The translations under genes were made by a program, and so were the position numbers. 64,000 bases of DNA from NCBI GenBank assembly GCA_964542875.1, contig CAZIWA010000008.1, forward strand, positions 1 to 64,000, given 5' to 3'. The stretch comes from CAZGOM01 sp964542875. GTDB taxonomy: Bacteria; Planctomycetota; Phycisphaerae; Phycisphaerales; Phycisphaeraceae. Positions 25,850-35,496 of the stretch are shown here, one piece after another. The notes under the pieces are model-generated. The model saw only the letters and a list, made by a program, of their open reading frames with translations. It was not told the DNA's origin and searched no databases. The first letter of the stretch is position 1. Every line of letters starts with the position of its first letter.

Positions 25850-25888
25850 GTTTATAAACTAGTTTACTTTATCGGCACCCCAGGTCAA
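25850..25888 (-). promoter_or_regulatory. Promoter and operator between DUF4838 gene and its divergent regulator
   Basis: On the - strand TTGACC (25883-25888), a 16-base spacer and TAAACT (25861-25866) form a promoter. The operator GTTTATAAACTAGTTTACTTTAT (- strand: ATAAAGTAAACTAGTTTATA) contains the perfect palindrome AAACTAGTTT at 25856-25865. It is the best copy of the family and lies next to a GntR-LacI regulator, the likely binder. Confidence 0.65.
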
Positions 25889-25940
25889 ACACCCGCAAAA
25901 AACACCGCCCCCCTTCTCACGTTTCCGATACAATTCCACC

Positions 25941-27068
25941 ATGTCCAACCCCAAGCCGGGCCCTAAAAAATCACACGCCATCAAGCTCAGCGCCTCCGCT
26001 CCGGGCCCGGTTTACGAACAGATCAAACTCGCCATCCGCACCAACGTCTCCTCCGGCGCATGGACGCCCGGCCACCGCCTCCCCACCCTTCGCGAACTCT
26101 CCTCGCAGTTAAACGTCGCCTACGCCACCGTCGAGCGCGCCGTGCGCGATCTCACCCGTGAAGGCATCCTCGAAGGCCGCAAGCGAGGCGGCACCCGCGT
26201 CGCCTCCCCCAAACGCAAACACGTCGGCGCCATCGGCATCCTCGGCTACACCGAGTACGGCAAAATCCTTAACCAAAGCCGCTACTACAGCACCATCCTT
26301 CTCCTCCTCCAGGAAAAAATCATCGACCGCGACCGTATGGCGGTCTACGACGTCCTCTCCGATACCCGCCCCTTCAACACCGCCTTCAACAACCTCACCC
26401 ACGCCGACGGCCTCGTCGCATTCGATCCTCAAGCCCGCTGGGTCGATCATCTGCGTGCCTGCAACGCCCAGGGCATCCCCGCCATCAGCGTCGGCGAAAC
26501 CCTCGCCACCGACATCCCCGCCGTCTCCAGCGCCAGCCTCACCGACACCCAGGCAGCCATCTCCCACCTGGCCACCATGGGCCACCGGCACATCGCCTGC
26601 ATCATGCACCCTTTCAAAGCAGACTCCCCCGCCTCCGCGCTTCGCGCCGAAGGCTTCAAGCGCGCCATGAGCGCAACCCCCACAGGCTTCCACCCCTCCC
26701 AGATCATCCTTGGCGACATCCACGCCCAGGCCAAAGCCCTCCTGGCCATGCACCCCGCCCCCACCGCCATCTTCACCCCGCAGTCGCGCCACTTCCCTGA
26801 GCTCTTTGAAGTCCTCAAAGGCACACGGCTCGAACCCGGCAAGCACACCTTCATCTGCGCCTACGACGAAAACCTCTACTGCACCATCCAGCCCCACGGC
26901 ATCGAATTTCTCTCCATAGAGCAGCGGATGGACAGCCTCACCGGCCGCACCGTCGATACCCTCCTCCAGATGATCCAGGAGCCCGACTTCAAGCCCGGCG
27001 TCATCCAAATCCCCGCCCACATCTTCCACGTCGACCGCAAATACAACAAAACCCGCCTCGACACCTGA
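25941..27068 (+). CDS. GntR-LacI hybrid transcriptional regulator (375 aa)
   Basis: The N-terminal winged helix of GntR type (GPVYEQIKLAIRTNVSSGAW, LPTLRELSSQLNVAYATVER, about residues 20-90) is fused to a LacI-like periplasmic-binding sensor domain (about 95-370; GHRHIACIMHPF, TAIFTPQSRHFPEL). This is the AraR-type arrangement, in which a sugar ligand releases DNA. It is divergent from the DUF4838/GH63 operon with the strongest AAACTAGTTT operator between them, so it is the best candidate to control all sites of that family. No Shine-Dalgarno is obvious. Confidence 0.87.
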   Translation: MSNPKPGPKKSHAIKLSASAPGPVYEQIKLAIRTNVSSGAWTPGHRLPTLRELSSQLNVAYATVERAVRDLTREGILEGRKRGGTRVASPKRKHVGAIGILGYTEYGKILNQSRYYSTILLLLQEKIIDRDRMAVYDVLSDTRPFNTAFNNLTHADGLVAFDPQARWVDHLRACNAQGIPAISVGETLATDIPAVSSASLTDTQAAISHLATMGHRHIACIMHPFKADSPASALRAEGFKRAMSATPTGFHPSQIILGDIHAQAKALLAMHPAPTAIFTPQSRHFPELFEVLKGTRLEPGKHTFICAYDENLYCTIQPHGIEFLSIEQRMDSLTGRTVDTLLQMIQEPDFKPGVIQIPAHIFHVDRKYNKTRLDT

Positions 27069-27085
27069 TTCACCCTCTAAAGCTC

Positions 27086-28102
27086 CTAATCCAACCGATG
27101 CTTAACCGCATCCTGATTGGCTTTTTCAACGAATATCTGAGCATGCAGCCCATCGACCCCGGTAGCGATCCTCAGCCCCGGAGCACCCCACGTGCACATC
27201 CGGGCGAAGTCACGGCAGGTTTCCGTCATCACGCTCGCATGGCTCTGTACCGGCACGGGAAACTCTTCGCTGAGCGTCTGGGAATGAAGCCGTAAAACAG
27301 TCGGCCCGATCCGATCTTCAAACATGTTGATCACGCCCTTGTCCCCCACCAGCGTCCACGCGTCTGACAGCGCCCGTGTCTCTTGAATGTAAGCGGTGTA
27401 GGCAAAGCTGGCATTGAGGGTGTAGAGCGTGCCGTCGGTCAGCTCGCCCATCACGCTGGTATGGCTTGGGAACTGGATGTCTTCACCAAACCACCGGCCC
27501 CGCCCCGTGATATGCGTCCAGTTGGGGCCGTTTAAAAAGTATCGGGCAAGGTCGGCCTTGTGAATCCCGCAGTCAAGGCTCCCCGCCAGATTGGCCAGCC
27601 GCTTGCGCCTGGCCCCCAAATCTCCAAACACTTTGTGGGCATCCCAGAAATCCTGCACATGGATGGCGCGCACGCGCCCCAGACGGCCCGACTGGACCCA
27701 CTCCCGGATCTTGAACATTTCGGCATGGTAACGCAGCTCGAAATTCAACCCCACCTGCTTGTTGTTCTTCCGTGCCGCATCAAGAATCGCCTCGCATTCA
27801 CTGACGCTGTGCGCCATCGGCTTTTCAATCAGCGTGTGGAGCCCGGCATTCAAGGCATCAATGGCGATCGCGGCATGCGTATCGGGGAGCGTGGCGATAT
27901 ACACCGCATCAAGCCCGGCTTCCGCGATCATTTTTCTGTAGTCGGTATAGCGCTTGAGCCCCGGGACATCCACCTTGTCGACGTTGGCCTGATTCAGATC
28001 GCATGCCGCGATGAACTCAACCATGTCTCCGGCGCCTTTTAATGCGGGAACAACAGCCCAATTCGCATGGGTTCCACAACCGATGAGTCCGATACGGAGC
28101 AT
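27086..28102 (-). CDS. Gfo/Idh/MocA family oxidoreductase (338 aa)
   Basis: Rossmann start MLRIGLIGCGTHANWAVVP and signature IEKPMAHS at about residues 95-102. The C-terminal domain includes HVQDFWDAHKVFGDLGARR. ATG at 28102 has AAGGA upstream; the 25-codon in-frame extension does not look like protein of this family. It is the last gene of a four-gene run with the phosphatase, the large secreted protein and a GntR-LacI regulator, so it probably acts on a sugar from that module. Confidence 0.87.
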   Translation of the reverse strand: MLRIGLIGCGTHANWAVVPALKGAGDMVEFIAACDLNQANVDKVDVPGLKRYTDYRKMIAEAGLDAVYIATLPDTHAAIAIDALNAGLHTLIEKPMAHSVSECEAILDAARKNNKQVGLNFELRYHAEMFKIREWVQSGRLGRVRAIHVQDFWDAHKVFGDLGARRKRLANLAGSLDCGIHKADLARYFLNGPNWTHITGRGRWFGEDIQFPSHTSVMGELTDGTLYTLNASFAYTAYIQETRALSDAWTLVGDKGVINMFEDRIGPTVLRLHSQTLSEEFPVPVQSHASVMTETCRDFARMCTWGAPGLRIATGVDGLHAQIFVEKANQDAVKHRLD

Positions 28103-28196
28103 TGAAAAATCCTTGAAGGAGGAAAAACCAGTCACTGCAGATATCCAGGCCGGACACCCGCTCCAGCATGTGCCCAAGAAGTCACGTCCCCGGGTT

Positions 28197-28871
28197 TTAA
28201 TGAAGCCGAATCAGCCCGGGAACGGCCGATAAGTGAGAGGTGTCCGCCCCATTGCGTTCCAGGCTCCATCCTTTCCCCCTGTTGAAATGGATCTCGACAA
28301 TGCAGCACAAATTGGCCGTCACAACGGCCTTGGGCACAAGCGCCCTCGCCAGGGCATCGAGGATTCCGCCATGGGTCACAAGCAGAAGATCACCGGGAAA
28401 CTGAGCCAGCATCGCTCCCATCACCGATGCGCCACGCGCATGGCTGGCGTTTTTGTCTTCGGGATATTCAAGGGTGATCAGCCTTTGATGCCCCGCATCA
28501 ATGACATCCTTCATCGCCAGTTGGGCCGCGGCTAGGTAGTCCGGCTCGGTTGGAAACCACGCGGTGTACAAACACTCCGCCAGCCCCGGCTCCACCTTCA
28601 TCTTCAAGCCCAGCTCAGCGGCAATCGGCGCCGCGGTTTCAAGCGTTCTCAGAAACGGTGACACCAGCAAGTGCTTCGGCCGCCGCAGTCCCGCAAGGTG
28701 CCGCGCAGTCTGACGTGCCTGCTCAACCCCTTCCTGAGACAGCGGCGGGTCGTGCGGACGGTCAGACCGCGAACACCACTCCGGATCCACAAAATCCTGC
28801 CGGCTGCCGTGCCGGATGAATCTCACGATTCTGTCAGGTTCACTTACCAAGGACACCTCCAGTGGCAGCAT
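28197..28871 (-). CDS. Histidine phosphatase family protein (224 aa)
   Basis: Phosphoglycerate-mutase-like phosphatase. The catalytic RHG motif is IVRFIRHGSRQD at about residues 14-25, the second active-site block is SPFLRTLETAAPIA, and the second His is in LLVTHGGILDAL. ATG at 28871, with GGAGAG upstream, overlaps the end of the previous gene by 32 bases. An in-frame extension to 28928 is arginine-rich and less likely. Such enzymes remove phosphate from sugars or cofactors. The substrate is unknown. Being embedded in a carbohydrate operon suggests a phosphosugar. Confidence 0.82.
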   Translation of the reverse strand: MLPLEVSLVSEPDRIVRFIRHGSRQDFVDPEWCSRSDRPHDPPLSQEGVEQARQTARHLAGLRRPKHLLVSPFLRTLETAAPIAAELGLKMKVEPGLAECLYTAWFPTEPDYLAAAQLAMKDVIDAGHQRLITLEYPEDKNASHARGASVMGAMLAQFPGDLLLVTHGGILDALARALVPKAVVTANLCCIVEIHFNRGKGWSLERNGADTSHLSAVPGLIRLH

Positions 28872-31491
28872 CGCTCTCCGCCGCCGCATCCAAGCCCGCC
28901 GCATCGGCATCTTTGTAGCTTGGCGCATCTCCGGAAAAAGGTTGAATCATATAGCTGATCGCAATCTTCTCGGCGGGAGTATCCTGCGTGCAAAGCTCAA
29001 TAAGCAATGTCTGATTCTCCCCCAGCTTGACGGGCCGAGGCTGGTCAAGCGTGATCACCGCTCCAAAGCCGGCGCGCTTCAGCAAAATGGTGCGCGTAGT
29101 CTGCGCCTGCCGCGTGGCCGCAGTGGCCTTCTCCCCATTGCCCGGCATCAGGAAAACCACTTGTACCTCCGGCTTGCCCTTGGCTTGCACGGCGGCCACA
29201 TAGGGGATCATCTCATGGCACTCCCGCAAAGCGCCGCGCAGATTGTTGGCGCCACCGTAGATATCAAAGACACTCTCCACACCCGAACGATTCAAAGCGA
29301 CTTTGCATGCAATCCCGTCAGGCCCAAACGTATACGACCGCTCGTAACGAACGGAAGACTCACGCACCTCACCCGAAGCGATGACTGTGTTGGGCTTCTC
29401 CCATCGCACCACCGGCTGGCTGTTGGCGGCGACGAAAGGCTTCCCATCGGTCGTCGTGCCCACAAGCGAGTGGATGTGAAACCCAGGCCACTGCGAAAGG
29501 TGCATGCCTCTGCCGTAGTCGCCATTCAGAGATGATCCAATGACCGTCCCTTTGTCCGGCACATAAACCTGGCACAGCGTCCCGCCTCCAAAGCCGATCT
29601 GCCCATGAAAACCTTCTCCCAGCCAGGTGGGGTCGATCCGCCCGAAATAGGCCACCGTGTAATAGTTTGCCCTGCGCGCAAAAACCCATTCATTGGCGTC
29701 GCGGATGGAACCGGTCACGTCCCCCGTGCCATACCCCTTCCACGCAGGCACGCCTTCATACGCCGCTCCCGGCGGCTTGTTCTTCGTGCGGCTTGACCAC
29801 GGCGCAAACACCCCATCCGGGGACCATGTATATGAATAGAGCTCCAGAACCCCATCGTAGACTTCCTTGAATCTCGGTTCGTTCAGGTCTTTCATGCCCG
29901 CACGCCACCCCCGCAGGATGTAGCCGCCGTAATGATGGTCGTACCCGAAGCTTTCCTGCACACCGCCCGATGGGCCGACACCGAAACGGTCCCCAAAACC
30001 ACGGTTTCGGAAGCGATCCCAGTAAGTCTCATAAAGGGATGCCAGCAGCGGATCCTGAGTCGCTTCAACGCAATACCGCAAACCCTGAATCAGGCTGGCC
30101 AGTGAGTTCCCATTCACCAGCTCGATGCCACGGCAAAACGCCAGCCGGTCGCCCACCTGCAGCGCAAACTCCCCGATGGCTTCCGCGGCCAGCCCAGGCG
30201 CCGGGTACTTGCGTAAGAGCAGCCACGCCGGCCGATGATAAAAAAAGCTGTACGTGCCCATTTCATACGCCAGGTTCCGGCCGTGCATCACATGGTCCGC
30301 CGGCCCCATCAGCATCATGCCTTCCAGCATGTCCGTCAGCGCGGCATTCAGCGCGCGCGCATCCTTATGCGCCGGATAATCATGCAGAATGCGGTCGGCG
30401 CTCTGCGGTCCAGGCGTCTCGTGCGAGCCCACCGAAACAAAAGGCTCCCCAGCAGTCGCCAGCCCCGCGGGAAGCGTTTTCTGCTCATTGGTCAACGTCT
30501 TCAGCCAGTCGTACAGCCGAACCTGATACCCCTGCCAGAAAACGCGCCCGTCGTGATAGATCGCACCGCCTTTTAGCGCCCGCGCTGTCCCGGCATCCGG
30601 GCACAATGCCGCAAACACCCCGGGCTGGCCGCGCCAGTTGCGTGCCTTTTTGGGTTGATCAAGCCGCACTTCAATCAGGTAATCATGTTCCCCCGAATCC
30701 ACTTCCAACTTAAACAACTGGTCGTCAAACGCCCCAGCCTTGGCAAACTTAAAGGAAACTTCCGACAGCATCTGCCCGGGCGTGATAGCGCAGACCACAT
30801 TCCCCTGTGCATCCAGCACCCGCGCGCCCCGCCCAAAGGGCTGCTCCATCTCAAGCATGCGCAGTGTCACCCCGACCGTTCCCTTGGGAATAAAGAAATA
30901 TGACTTTTCGAATTGATCTCCACGGCCCACCAGCCAATCCGGCGATCCCATCACCCCCAGCGCGCGTGGCTGATTTGAAGCCACGGTAACGATCAAGTCC
31001 GATGTGCCGGCCAGCACCATCCGGTAAACGCCGGGCTTGGCCTGCTTGATGTCATACGAGAATCGCCTGGCGGGCATCTGCGCAACGCGTCCGGGCTCTG
31101 TCAAAGCGCTAAACCGCACCCCAGGCTCCAGCCCGCGCGAATAGCATGTCGCGTAATACCAGGCCTCATGGTCCCAACCGGAAAACCACGGCCCCGCCGC
31201 GCGCGCATTCACCCCGTCATCGGGAATAACCTGCCGAACCACCGCTTTCCCCTCGGGGTCGTAGATACGCACCAGCATTTCAGAGGGCCCGCGGCTGGCA
31301 TAGTTAAGATCGCGAACATCAAGATCAACCCGGACCTCAGCCTCAGATTCCCCCACCTCAAAGAGGCAGACGACACTGTCATACAACCTGAAAGCCGTAC
31401 TGCTTTGCGGACCGCTTTCAGCATGCAGTGCGCGTTGCGAAAACAACAGCACACCCGCCGCTGCGATCAAAAAAATCATTTGCCGCAACAT
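28840..31491 (-). CDS. Large secreted protein, possible polysaccharide lyase (883 aa)
   Basis: A signal peptide is clear (IFLIAAAGVLLFS, cleavage after LHA near residue 24). I do not recognise a family with certainty. The N-terminal 260 residues look like beta-sandwiches, residues about 300-600 are helical and rich in Trp and Tyr (HGRNLAYEMGTYSFFYHRP, and GYDHHYGGY near 515-523), and about 620-860 returns to beta strands. This order, helical toroid followed by beta-sandwich, is that of PL8/PL21/heparinase-type lyases, and a His-Tyr-rich cleft motif would suit one. That is inference. It starts four bases after the regulator gene's stop. Confidence 0.6.
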   Translation of the reverse strand: MLRQMIFLIAAAGVLLFSQRALHAESGPQSSTAFRLYDSVVCLFEVGESEAEVRVDLDVRDLNYASRGPSEMLVRIYDPEGKAVVRQVIPDDGVNARAAGPWFSGWDHEAWYYATCYSRGLEPGVRFSALTEPGRVAQMPARRFSYDIKQAKPGVYRMVLAGTSDLIVTVASNQPRALGVMGSPDWLVGRGDQFEKSYFFIPKGTVGVTLRMLEMEQPFGRGARVLDAQGNVVCAITPGQMLSEVSFKFAKAGAFDDQLFKLEVDSGEHDYLIEVRLDQPKKARNWRGQPGVFAALCPDAGTARALKGGAIYHDGRVFWQGYQVRLYDWLKTLTNEQKTLPAGLATAGEPFVSVGSHETPGPQSADRILHDYPAHKDARALNAALTDMLEGMMLMGPADHVMHGRNLAYEMGTYSFFYHRPAWLLLRKYPAPGLAAEAIGEFALQVGDRLAFCRGIELVNGNSLASLIQGLRYCVEATQDPLLASLYETYWDRFRNRGFGDRFGVGPSGGVQESFGYDHHYGGYILRGWRAGMKDLNEPRFKEVYDGVLELYSYTWSPDGVFAPWSSRTKNKPPGAAYEGVPAWKGYGTGDVTGSIRDANEWVFARRANYYTVAYFGRIDPTWLGEGFHGQIGFGGGTLCQVYVPDKGTVIGSSLNGDYGRGMHLSQWPGFHIHSLVGTTTDGKPFVAANSQPVVRWEKPNTVIASGEVRESSVRYERSYTFGPDGIACKVALNRSGVESVFDIYGGANNLRGALRECHEMIPYVAAVQAKGKPEVQVVFLMPGNGEKATAATRQAQTTRTILLKRAGFGAVITLDQPRPVKLGENQTLLIELCTQDTPAEKIAISYMIQPFSGDAPSYKDADAAGLDAAAESDAATGGVLGK

Positions 31492-31494
31492 CGG

Positions 31495-32613
31495 TTATCT
31501 CACGTGTTGGGAGGCAGGGGTCTGTGACCGGGCAATCTCAAACTCAAATAGCGGCTCGATTTTCACCGAACGTGGAACCCGCTTGCCCTGATTCACGTTG
31601 TCGATGGTTTCCATCGCCATCTCAAGCAGCTCTTTGGGAATAAACCCGATGCGCTGAATAGGCACCGCCGACGCCTGTTCGGCGCCATGATTCGTGTAAC
31701 CGATGATGGTCACCTCCCCGGGAACGTTCTTGCCGGAAGCCAGCACGCTCAGCACCGCCGGATCAACCAGATGGTCATCGGTGATGACAAGCGCATCGGG
31801 ACGATCCTGCTCAGGCGCAAGCATCATGGCCGCCACCAGGTTCCCCGCCCAGGCCGGGTACCGCAGGCTCACGCCGTGAATCCATGCGCCGCGCGTCTTC
31901 ATCCCCTTTTCCGCGACAAGCTTTTCAAACACCTCGATGGTTTCCGGCGAAGTCGAATCACTGGCGATCAGAGCCACACGCCTGCGTCCGGCGCGGGCCA
32001 GATGATCGATGGATCGCTGCAGCACCCGGATCAAATCCAGTTCGATGGTGTAAACATCGGCCAGGTCTGCCCGCCGCATGAAGCCGACCATGGGAATGTC
32101 GAGATTCGGTAAATAAGTGCCCAGGGAATAAGGGTCCGTAAGAATCGCACCCGCCATCCTCCGGAGTTTCACATCCGCCAGGAAGGTCTGCGTCCATTCG
32201 CTATCCGCATGGCCCGTCACCCCGCTGTAGGTCCGGATCTCCCGCTGGTTCGGCACCGAAAGCGTCCCGGCTTCACGCGCCAACGCAGACCAGAACTTCG
32301 AGTAGCTCCAGCTATTGGGGCTTTCCGGCTGCCTGTTGAACACCAGCCCGTAATGTGCCAAATGCGGCGGGCGTGCCGAAATAAACGTCCCCAGCCTCGG
32401 CGTCGCCGTCACAAAACCCTCTCGCTCCAAATGGTCCATCGCCTGCTGAAGCGCGATGCTGCTCACCTTGTATCGCTCCATCAACTCCGGACGCGTCGGC
32501 AGTTTCTCCCCCGGCGCAAATTCACCCGACACGATCCGCGCGCGCAATTCACGCAGGAACTGCCCATGCTTGCGTCCCGACCGCTCACCAGTCTCTGGGT
32601 TGATTTTTTTCAT
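31495..32613 (-). CDS. GntR-LacI hybrid transcriptional regulator (372 aa)
   Basis: The GntR winged helix is at about residues 15-80 (ELRARIVSGEFAPGEKLPTR, YKVSSIALQQAMDHLEREGF). The LacI-type sensor domain fills the rest (RSIDHLARAGRRRVALIASD, DALVITDDHLVDPAVL). It is the first gene of a probable operon with the large secreted protein, the phosphatase and a Gfo/Idh enzyme, and it is divergent from a DUF4838 gene. It probably controls both sides from the AT-rich intergenic region. No Shine-Dalgarno is visible upstream. Confidence 0.87.
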   Translation of the reverse strand: MKKINPETGERSGRKHGQFLRELRARIVSGEFAPGEKLPTRPELMERYKVSSIALQQAMDHLEREGFVTATPRLGTFISARPPHLAHYGLVFNRQPESPNSWSYSKFWSALAREAGTLSVPNQREIRTYSGVTGHADSEWTQTFLADVKLRRMAGAILTDPYSLGTYLPNLDIPMVGFMRRADLADVYTIELDLIRVLQRSIDHLARAGRRRVALIASDSTSPETIEVFEKLVAEKGMKTRGAWIHGVSLRYPAWAGNLVAAMMLAPEQDRPDALVITDDHLVDPAVLSVLASGKNVPGEVTIIGYTNHGAEQASAVPIQRIGFIPKELLEMAMETIDNVNQGKRVPRSVKIEPLFEFEIARSQTPASQHVR

Positions 32614-32634
32614 TTAGTCGATTATTAAATCAAA
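32600..32634 (+). promoter_or_regulatory. Candidate promoter of the third DUF4838 gene
   Basis: TTGATT (32600-32605), a 17-base spacer and TATTAA (32623-32628). The palindrome-like GATTATTAAATC (32620-32631) covers the -10 and could be the site of the divergent regulator. Not supported by a second clear copy. Confidence 0.4.
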
Positions 32635-32691
32635 TTATATCCATGTCAAGAACTAAGATAACAAAACCATGACACGACAGGATTTCCCAAA

Positions 32692-35235
32692 TTGCCCTTA
32701 ATTTTAAGCACAAAAATAAATAAACCCCACTCCAAACCGAATTGGGTGTCTCTTGTTTTTTTAATCTTTTTATCTTTATCTTTCACATCAACCGCCTTTG
32801 CAGACCTCACCCTGGTCTCCACCGGCACGCCCCCCTGCCCCGTCGTTTACGACCCCGCGCCCTCCAAAGCCCTGGCCAACTGCGCCAAAGACCTGGCCCG
32901 CTACCTCACCGTGATCTCAGGCCAGCCATTTAAAGCGCTCCCTCTCAAGCCCGATGCCCCCCTCCCCGACCGTGCCATTGTCTTGGGCGACCTGCAGGCA
33001 ACCGGCCTCCCCGTTCTCCCGCGCGATGGCTTCCTCATCCGTGTGGAAGGAAAACGCCTCCGCATCACAGGCGGCAGCAACACCGGCACCCAGTACGGCG
33101 TCTACGGCTTTCTTGAAGATGTGCTCGGCTGCCGCTGGTGGACCCACAACGAAGAGTTCATCCCCAACCGCCCCGACATCACCCTGCCGAACCTCAATCA
33201 AACGCACATCCCCGCCTTCATCCAGCACGACCTCCTCAATCAGGAGGCAATGCTCGCTCCCTATAAGTTCCGTGTCGAGCGTCAGGGTCAGGACCGCTTC
33301 ACCGGCTCGCACAACCTCTGCCCCATGCTCAAGCCCTACGCGGAGACAAACCCCAACTTTCTTCCCATGGATGCCAAGGGCAATCGCAAGTTCAACAACC
33401 TCCACATGAACTACACCGACAAGGCAATGCCCGCCGCCCTCAGCGCCGAACTCGAAAAAGAAATCCAGAAAACCGGCGGAAAAACCGACTACTTCATCTA
33501 CTTCGCCGGCATGGGGGATTGGTACGGCGGAATGGATCTCTCACCCCAAAGCAAGGAAATCTACACCCAGGAAACCTGGACCGATCCCGACGGACGCAAA
33601 AAGCCCGGCTACTCCGCCACGCTCCTGCAAATGATCAACCAAACCGCTCAACTCCTTGAAGAAAAGTACCCGGGCGTCCAGGTGGGCACCTTCGCCTACA
33701 TGTCGCTCGAGGCCCCGCCCGCCACCATCAAGCCCGCCCCAAACGTCGTCATCCGTGTCCCTCGTCTGCGCCACACCACCGTCCGTTCAGTCAACGAATC
33801 GCCGAAAAACGCCAGCTTCCTGCGAAACCTCCAGCGCTGGTGCCAGCTCGCCCCCGGCCGCGTCTATGTCTGGGAATACGGCGCAAACTACACCACCTTC
33901 CTCGCCCCCTTCCCTTGTCTTTACGCCATGGCCGACAACATCAGGACATACAAAAAAATGGGCGTCGCCGGAGTCATGATCCAGGGCAACTACGTCAGCA
34001 CAGGCGGAGATCTCGCCGCCGTAAAAAATTACGTCTGGCGAAAACTCCTGTGGAACCCCGAGCTGGACCCCAAAGCCCTCGTCAGAGAATTTTGCGAAGG
34101 CTACTACGGCCCGGCCGCGTCTGAAATGATCAATTACATCGACACCCTTGAAGCCTGTGTCCGCGGCGACACCCCCAGCGATGCGGACGAGTTCGCCAAG
34201 CCCGGCAGCTACCTTACGCCCGCCGCCATTGCCCAGCTCAAAACCATCGCTCGGAAGGCGCGCGCCCTCGTTCCTGACGAAAAAAGCCCGGAGCACCGCC
34301 GCGTCCAGGAAGCCCTCGTCAGCCTCGATGTGCTTGATCTTCTAAAACCCCTCCCCAAAACCGACCCATTCATCGAGAAGGATGGCAGACTCATCCGCCG
34401 CGACATCGGTGAGTATTCCTACGACCGTGTGGTCCAGCTCATCAGCCGTCTGCGCGGTGCCAGCCCCACCGAATGGGGCTCGGGAAAGGCCTACCACCTG
34501 AACCTCCTTGCAGAGCATGGCGGCCCCGTCGCCTATCTCGCCTCCGGTTCCGCACGCCTGCGTATCGCCCCCGCCATCAATGGAAAAATCGGCCCCGTCC
34601 AGCTCAACCAGAAGAACATCGATCTCTCCATCACCGCCTCCACCAACCACGGCGGCGCACGCACCTACGCATGGGCCACAGACCCAACTGATCAGAAAGT
34701 CACCATCACCGGCGAAGCGGGCATCGCCCTTTTCGGCTCCTCCACCAAGTTCCTGCTCAACCAGCAGATCACCACCCACGGCGCATCCGCCACCTTCGAC
34801 ATGCTCATCACCGCGCAGCGCGTGAGTAAAGAGCCCGAGTTCGCCTCCTGCTCTGCCCGTTACGCCACCGCCTACGCCGACGCCAAAAACCTCAAGATCG
34901 AATCATGGAACAAGACCACCGCTCAGTGGGCCACGGTGGATGCATCATCCCTTCTTGCCAGGGCCAACCCTACAAAGGGTAAGCCGTCCAAAACCGACCC
35001 CATCAAGTTTGAATCCGATGGCAAGATCCGCATCACCGCAAGCACCTGGGCCATCACCGACACCTATCCCCCCCTCGACGCCAAAGATGAACCCTCCGCA
35101 CGCCGATTCATAATCGAAGCGGCACCGGGCGCCGGCGCCTTCACTGTCACCGCCGTGGGAAACACCGTCGATATCAACAACACCAGCCCAACCGCATGCC
35201 TCAAACGGTCAATTCAAATCCAGACCTTTGAATAA
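32692..35235 (+). CDS. Secreted DUF4838 protein (847 aa)
   Basis: Alpha-glucuronidase-related DUF4838 protein, more distant from the other two. The first 200 residues form the GH67-like N-terminal fold (DLARYLTVISGQPFKALPL, RITGGSNTGTQYGVYGFLED, GCRWW). The barrel contains FTGSHNLCPMLKPYAETNP, IYFAGMGDWYGGMD and GVMIQGNYVSTGGDLAAVK. The start is a TTG at 32692, preceded by ACAGGA; no ATG precedes the signal peptide (NWVSLVFLIFLSLSF, cleavage after AFA). A GTG at 32746 is the alternative. The signal-peptide codons are strikingly AT-rich compared with the rest. The C-terminal region (about 550-845) is beta-rich with no family I can name. Confidence 0.78.
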   Translation: MPLILSTKINKPHSKPNWVSLVFLIFLSLSFTSTAFADLTLVSTGTPPCPVVYDPAPSKALANCAKDLARYLTVISGQPFKALPLKPDAPLPDRAIVLGDLQATGLPVLPRDGFLIRVEGKRLRITGGSNTGTQYGVYGFLEDVLGCRWWTHNEEFIPNRPDITLPNLNQTHIPAFIQHDLLNQEAMLAPYKFRVERQGQDRFTGSHNLCPMLKPYAETNPNFLPMDAKGNRKFNNLHMNYTDKAMPAALSAELEKEIQKTGGKTDYFIYFAGMGDWYGGMDLSPQSKEIYTQETWTDPDGRKKPGYSATLLQMINQTAQLLEEKYPGVQVGTFAYMSLEAPPATIKPAPNVVIRVPRLRHTTVRSVNESPKNASFLRNLQRWCQLAPGRVYVWEYGANYTTFLAPFPCLYAMADNIRTYKKMGVAGVMIQGNYVSTGGDLAAVKNYVWRKLLWNPELDPKALVREFCEGYYGPAASEMINYIDTLEACVRGDTPSDADEFAKPGSYLTPAAIAQLKTIARKARALVPDEKSPEHRRVQEALVSLDVLDLLKPLPKTDPFIEKDGRLIRRDIGEYSYDRVVQLISRLRGASPTEWGSGKAYHLNLLAEHGGPVAYLASGSARLRIAPAINGKIGPVQLNQKNIDLSITASTNHGGARTYAWATDPTDQKVTITGEAGIALFGSSTKFLLNQQITTHGASATFDMLITAQRVSKEPEFASCSARYATAYADAKNLKIESWNKTTAQWATVDASSLLARANPTKGKPSKTDPIKFESDGKIRITASTWAITDTYPPLDAKDEPSARRFIIEAAPGAGAFTVTAVGNTVDINNTSPTACLKRSIQIQTFE

Positions 35236-35313
35236 CCCCTCCCCCTCGTTCTGTCCCACTCTCCCTCATGGCAAATCATTACCCAAGTTTTTTGCAATAC
35301 ATGCAACCGGCTT

Positions 35314-35363
35314 AGAAGCTCTTGCATGCGCCTGCCTCCAAGCCGGCCAACCCGTATCAATTC
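35314..35363. repeat. Dispersed intergenic repeat, copy 2
   Basis: Matches the copies at 10897 and 46457 in CTTGCATGCGCC---TCCAAGCC--CCAACCCGTA. It sits in the 261-base gap between convergent genes, which holds nothing else recognisable. Confidence 0.5.
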
Positions 35364-35496
35364 CACTCTACGCTGCCTCTTTTCCCCTTCATGACCAACG
35401 CAACCATATCAAGGCAAGAAACTTCGCATGCCCGCTCCAGGCTAATTGCTCTCACCAAACCCTAGACCCCAGCCCCTTCTTCCCAACCTTCCCCGT

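Noticed and set aside
32646..32828. 60-codon open frame opposite the third DUF4838 gene's start
   Set aside because: It is the antisense of the AT-rich signal-peptide region.
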